Notes under the pieces: generated by a model
The model's database searches: none
Told to the model about the DNA's origin: nothing
Seen by the model: the letters and a program-made list of their open reading frames with translations, nothing else
Assembly (NCBI GenBank): GCA_012728315.1
Contig: JAAYFI010000059.1
Span: 1-40,233 of the forward strand
Length of the DNA: 40,233 nucleotides
Direction of reading: 5' to 3'
From: Gammaproteobacteria bacterium
Lineage (GTDB): Bacteria > Pseudomonadota > Gammaproteobacteria > Pseudomonadales > Pseudomonadaceae
Made by a program: the position numbers and the translations under genes
In this document: positions 36,985 to 40,233 of the stretch, piece by piece
Layout of the letters: the number at the start of each line of letters is the position of its first letter
Position numbering within the stretch: the first letter of the stretch is position 1

Positions 36985-38727
36985 TTACATACGCTCCAAG
37001 GTCTTTAAGCCCAGCAGTTCAAGCCCTTGTTTGAGCGTGCGTCCGGTCAGCGCCGCAAGACGTAAACGGCTGTTACGCGTGGTTTCATCGTCAGCAGATA
37101 AAATCGGGCAGTTTTCATAAAAGCTGGAAAACTGACCAGCCAGCTCATACAAGTAGGTGCACAGAATATGCGGTGTACCTTTCTCGGCAATGTTGTACAG
37201 CACTTCGCTAAAGCGCTGCAGCGTTGCGGCTAATACCTGCTCCGCTTCGCTATTGAGGATGATGGTGCCTGGCAGTTCGGAATCCATCGTGAAGTCGGTG
37301 CGTCTAAATACACTGGCAACACGGGTGTAGGCGTACAGCAAGTAAGGTGCGGTATTGCCTTCAAAACTGAGCATTTGCTCAAAGTTAAAGCTGTAATCGC
37401 TGCTGCGATGCTTGCTTAAATCAGCATATTTTACCGCGCCAATGCCAACGGCTTGGGCAATGCTGTGCAGTTCTTGCTCGTCAAGCTCAGGGTTTTTCTC
37501 TTTGACTAAGGCGTAAGCGCGCTGTTCGGCTTCATTGAGCAGGTCAATCAGCTTTACAGTGCCACCATCACGGGTTTTGAAAGGGCGGCCATCTGGGCCG
37601 TTCATGGTGCCAAAACCCATATGTTCAAGCTGCATATCTGGGTGCACAAAACCCGCACGGCGGGCCACAGCGAAAACCATTTGAAAGTGCAGTGCTTGGC
37701 GTTGATCAACAAAGTACAGCGCACGGTCTGCCTTGAGGGTTTGGCTGCGATAGCGCATCGCGGCTAAGTCAGTGGTTGAATATAAGTAACCACCATCGGC
37801 TTTTTGCACAATCACAGGCAGCGGTTTGTCTTCAGCGTTTTTGAATTGCTCTAAAAATACACACTGAGCACCCGCATCTTCGGTGAGCAGCCCTTGCTCG
37901 CGAAGGCTCTCGATAATGTTGGCCAGTTGATCGTTATATGAACTTTCGCCGCGGACATCGTCCATGCTGAGTTTGACGCCCAAACGGTTGTAGAGTTGCT
38001 GGCAGTGACTTAATGAAACATCGTTAAATTGCTGCCATAAACGTAAGCATTCAGGATCTCCGGCTTGCAGTTTTACCACTAAGCCACGAGCGTGTTCAGC
38101 AAACTCAGGTGATTCATCAAAGCGTTGTTTGGCAGCGCGATAAAACTCTTCCAGATCGGCCAATTGCGTTTCTTTGGCGCTGGGGTTTTCTTGCAAATAG
38201 GCCAGCAGCATACCGAACTGAGTGCCCCAGTCACCAACGTGGTTCTGACGAATCACCTCGTGGCCGAGCAACTCTAAAACGCGCGCCACTGCGTCACCAA
38301 TAATGGTGGAGCGCAGGTGACCCACGTGCATTTCTTTGGCCAAATTGGGTGACGATAAATCCACGACGATGCGTTGGCTGGGCTGCTGTTGCGCGACACC
38401 GATCAGCGGATCGCTCAGGGCTTGGTCTAAACGCTGTGCCAGCGCTGCATGATTTTGGAAAAAGTTTAAAAAGCCAGGGCCAGCAATTGCCACTTCGCTG
38501 ATTTGTGGGTCAGCTGGCAGTGCTTTAATCAATAACTCGGCCAAATCGCGCGGTTTCATTTTTGCTGGCTTGGCCAGCATCATGGCGATATTACTGGCAA
38601 AGTCGCCATGGCTTTTATCGCGAGTGTTTTCGACTTGGATAGTCGCAGTCAGACCTTCTGGAAGGATACCTTCGCTGGTCAGTTGATTGACTGCGTGCTG
38701 AATCAGAATGCGGATACTGTCTTTCAT
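36985..38727 (-). CDS. argS: Arginyl-tRNA synthetase
   Basis: A 580-residue class I synthetase, attaching Arg to tRNA-Arg. The HIGH motif appears as HVGH (134-137) in [23 protein letters not shown] is not obvious, which is common in ArgRS; the equivalent loop is near [19 protein letters not shown]. The N-terminal Add1 domain (about 1-110, [21 protein letters not shown]) and the C-terminal DALR anticodon-binding domain (ending [16 protein letters not shown]) are present. A sigma-70 promoter lies about 50 bp upstream, and ftsN follows by 1 bp. Confidence 0.97.
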   Translation of the reverse strand: MKDSIRILIQHAVNQLTSEGILPEGLTATIQVENTRDKSHGDFASNIAMMLAKPAKMKPRDLAELLIKALPADPQISEVAIAGPGFLNFFQNHAALAQRLDQALSDPLIGVAQQQPSQRIVVDLSSPNLAKEMHVGHLRSTIIGDAVARVLELLGHEVIRQNHVGDWGTQFGMLLAYLQENPSAKETQLADLEEFYRAAKQRFDESPEFAEHARGLVVKLQAGDPECLRLWQQFNDVSLSHCQQLYNRLGVKLSMDDVRGESSYNDQLANIIESLREQGLLTEDAGAQCVFLEQFKNAEDKPLPVIVQKADGGYLYSTTDLAAMRYRSQTLKADRALYFVDQRQALHFQMVFAVARRAGFVHPDMQLEHMGFGTMNGPDGRPFKTRDGGTVKLIDLLNEAEQRAYALVKEKNPELDEQELHSIAQAVGIGAVKYADLSKHRSSDYSFNFEQMLSFEGNTAPYLLYAYTRVASVFRRTDFTMDSELPGTIILNSEAEQVLAATLQRFSEVLYNIAEKGTPHILCTYLYELAGQFSSFYENCPILSADDETTRNSRLRLAALTGRTLKQGLELLGLKTLERM

Positions 38728-38777
38728 AATTTCTCTTAACCAAGGCGAATGGCGGATGATCGCTAAATAAACGGTCT

Positions 38778-38806
38778 ATTATCGACGTCCGGCACGCTGG
38801 CTTCAA
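38778..38806 (-). promoter_or_regulatory. Sigma-70 promoter of argS
   Basis: On the minus strand TTGAAG (38806-38801) and GATAAT (38783-38778) are 17 bp apart. The -10 box ends about 50 bp before the argS ATG. The spacing is ideal and the site lies in the only gap between priA and argS. Confidence 0.7.
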
Positions 38807-38830
38807 GCGCTAGGCGTCATCTGTGGCACT

Positions 38831-40233
38831 TTAAAATAAATCGATGGGGTCAACATCCATGGACCAGCGGCTTTGTCTGGCACTGGGAAGGGTTTCTAAA
38901 TTGTTACATAAAGGTGTTAATAAACGGTGTAATTGTGCACGGCTATTGGCCTGGATTAATAATTGTGCGCGATAACGGCCCGCGCGGCGCTCCATGGGTG
39001 AGGCGATTGGCCCCAGTAGTTCAACACCTTCAATCTTGAGTTGCTCGAGCAATTGTTCCGCGATGCTATAGGCGTCTTCTAAGAAGAGATCTGCCAGTTC
39101 GGCTTTTAAGGCATCAGCCCTAAGCAAAGCTAAGTGACTGAAGGGCGGCAAACGGGTGGCGCGGCGCTCACTCAGCGCTTGTTCGGCAAAAGCAAAATAG
39201 CCTTGCTCACTTAACTGCACTAATAAAGGATGATCGGCCAACTGGCTTTGAATAATCACCCGTCCTGGATCACCGGCCCGTCCTGCGCGCCCAGCCACTT
39301 GTACAATCAATTGCGCCATTTTTTCGCTGGCGCGAAAGTCTGCGGAAAACAAACCACCATCGGCATTTAAAATAGCCACCAGCGTCACCCGTGGAAAGTG
39401 GTGCCCTTTGGCCAACATTTGCGTGCCAATCATAATGCAGGGTTGGCCGCTGCCAATGGTACTGAGTAAGGCATCCATGGAGCCTTTGCGTGACGTGCTG
39501 TCGCGATCAATGCGCAGTACAGGTGTATCAGGAAATAAGATTTGCAAGCGCTCTTCCGCACGTTCGGTGCCGGCACCAATCGGGCGTAAATCAACGGTAT
39601 TGCAGCTCGGGCATTGATGTGGGCGCGCTTCTGTGTGACCGCAATGGTGGCAACGCAGCTCGTTGTAGCGCTGATGATAGGTCAAGCGCGCATCGCACTC
39701 CGAGCATTGGCTCATCCAGCCGCAGTCATTGCACATTAATACTGGCGCAAAACCACGCCGATTGAGAAAGACTAAAACTTGCTGGCCGGCTTCTAGGGTT
39801 TTGCGTATCTCCTTTTGCAGTGGTGCACTGATGCCTGAATCCAGCGGTAAGCTGCGCACATCCAAACGAATAAACTGCGGCTGACTGGCACCGCCCGCGC
39901 GCTTGGTTAAACGCAGTAAAGCAAAACGACCGCTGTGAGCATTGTGCAAACTCTCTAAACAGGGGGTAGCCGAGCCTAAAACAATCGGCACATTGGCCGC
40001 ACGCGCACGGACTAAAGCCAGATCACGGGCGTGATAGCGCAAACCTTCTTGCTGCTTATAGGAGGCGTCGTGCTCTTCATCAATAATAATCAGGCCCAGA
40101 TTTTTTAGCGGCGTAAACAGCGCCGAGCGCGTACCAATCACAATATCAGCATGCCCTGAGCGCGCCGCCAGCCAAGCCTCTAAGCGCTCGCGATCATTGA
40201 CGTTGGAGTGCAGCAGGGCAATGCGCGCATTAA
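38831..40233 (-). CDS. priA: Primosomal helicase PriA, C-terminal part (partial)
   Basis: The 3' portion of priA, about 467 codons, running off the right edge of the window. PriA restarts stalled replication forks as a 3'-5' DNA helicase. Visible are the Walker B variant DEEH (LIIIDEEHDASYKQQEG), zinc-binding Cys clusters CNDCGWMSQCSEC and CHHCGHTEARPHQCPSC, and helicase motifs V and VI in QMLAKGHHFPRVTLVAILNADGG and QVAGRAGRAGDPGRVIIQSQ. The frame continues upstream of an apparent start at 40141, which is really an internal GTG in IVIGTRSALFTPL; the true start is outside. The argS gene follows by 103 bp with its own promoter. Confidence 0.96.
   Translation of the reverse strand, partial: NARIALLHSNVNDRERLEAWLAARSGHADIVIGTRSALFTPLKNLGLIIIDEEHDASYKQQEGLRYHARDLALVRARAANVPIVLGSATPCLESLHNAHSGRFALLRLTKRAGGASQPQFIRLDVRSLPLDSGISAPLQKEIRKTLEAGQQVLVFLNRRGFAPVLMCNDCGWMSQCSECDARLTYHQRYNELRCHHCGHTEARPHQCPSCNTVDLRPIGAGTERAEERLQILFPDTPVLRIDRDSTSRKGSMDALLSTIGSGQPCIMIGTQMLAKGHHFPRVTLVAILNADGGLFSADFRASEKMAQLIVQVAGRAGRAGDPGRVIIQSQLADHPLLVQLSEQGYFAFAEQALSERRATRLPPFSHLALLRADALKAELADLFLEDAYSIAEQLLEQLKIEGVELLGPIASPMERRAGRYRAQLLIQANSRAQLHRLLTPLCNNLETLPSARQSRWSMDVDPIDLF

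Overview
The window reads as chromosome of a denitrifying gammaproteobacterium in the Pseudomonas lineage. Two blocks match Pseudomonas gene order: rpoA-rplQ-katA-uvrA-MFS-ssb at the left, and rsmE-tatCBA-hisE-hisI-ubiB-ubiJ-ubiE ... hslU-hslV-ftsN-argS-priA at the right. Base composition looks lower in GC than a typical Pseudomonas, and several genes expected in these blocks are missing. A small-genome relative such as Thiopseudomonas or Denitrificimonas would fit, but that assignment is inference. No rRNA, tRNA, CRISPR array or intact mobile element was seen.

Layout. 1-7114: end of rpoA, rplQ, katA, uvrA (minus), a YajR-like MFS transporter and ssb. 7266-9596 (minus): a large autotransporter with a twin operator-like repeat upstream, followed by about 740 bp of sparse, repeat-bearing DNA. 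10341-13403: an RmlD-like reductase, ompW (minus) with an Anr-type site, and fbp. 13669-21731: the nitrous oxide reductase operon nosRZDFYL, preceded by an Anr/Dnr-type site. 21732-23120: about 1.4 kb with a broken IS200/IS605-type element (a right-end hairpin and a tnpB 5' fragment), a SYLF-domain protein and the spacer before dtd. 23121-27200: dtd, a Cd/Zn-type P-type ATPase with a MerR-type promoter, and an MgtC/DUF4010 membrane protein. 27314-33180 (minus): one tightly packed unit, ubiE-ubiJ-ubiB-hisI-hisE-tatA-tatB-tatC-rsmE. 33320-34069: a small PHA-granule-family protein and a DUF971 protein, the two flanks of a pha locus that is otherwise gone. 34130-36017 (minus): hslVU behind a clear sigma-32 promoter. 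36321-40233 (minus): ftsN, argS and the 3' part of priA.

How it fits together. NosZ carries a twin-arginine signal, and the TatABC system needed to export it is in the same window. NosR supplies electrons, NosDFY and NosL serve copper-site assembly, and low-oxygen/NO control is suggested by the sites before nosR and ompW. UbiE/J/B make ubiquinone for respiration. KatA, UvrA, SSB, HslVU and the metal ATPase form a stress-response set.

The most unusual signal is a 46-bp hairpin-bearing sequence present twice (21898-21943 and 36124-36169, 44/46 identical) that resembles the right end, or omega-RNA scaffold end, of TnpB-type elements. One copy sits just before a decayed tnpB start; the other stands alone upstream of the hslVU heat-shock promoter.
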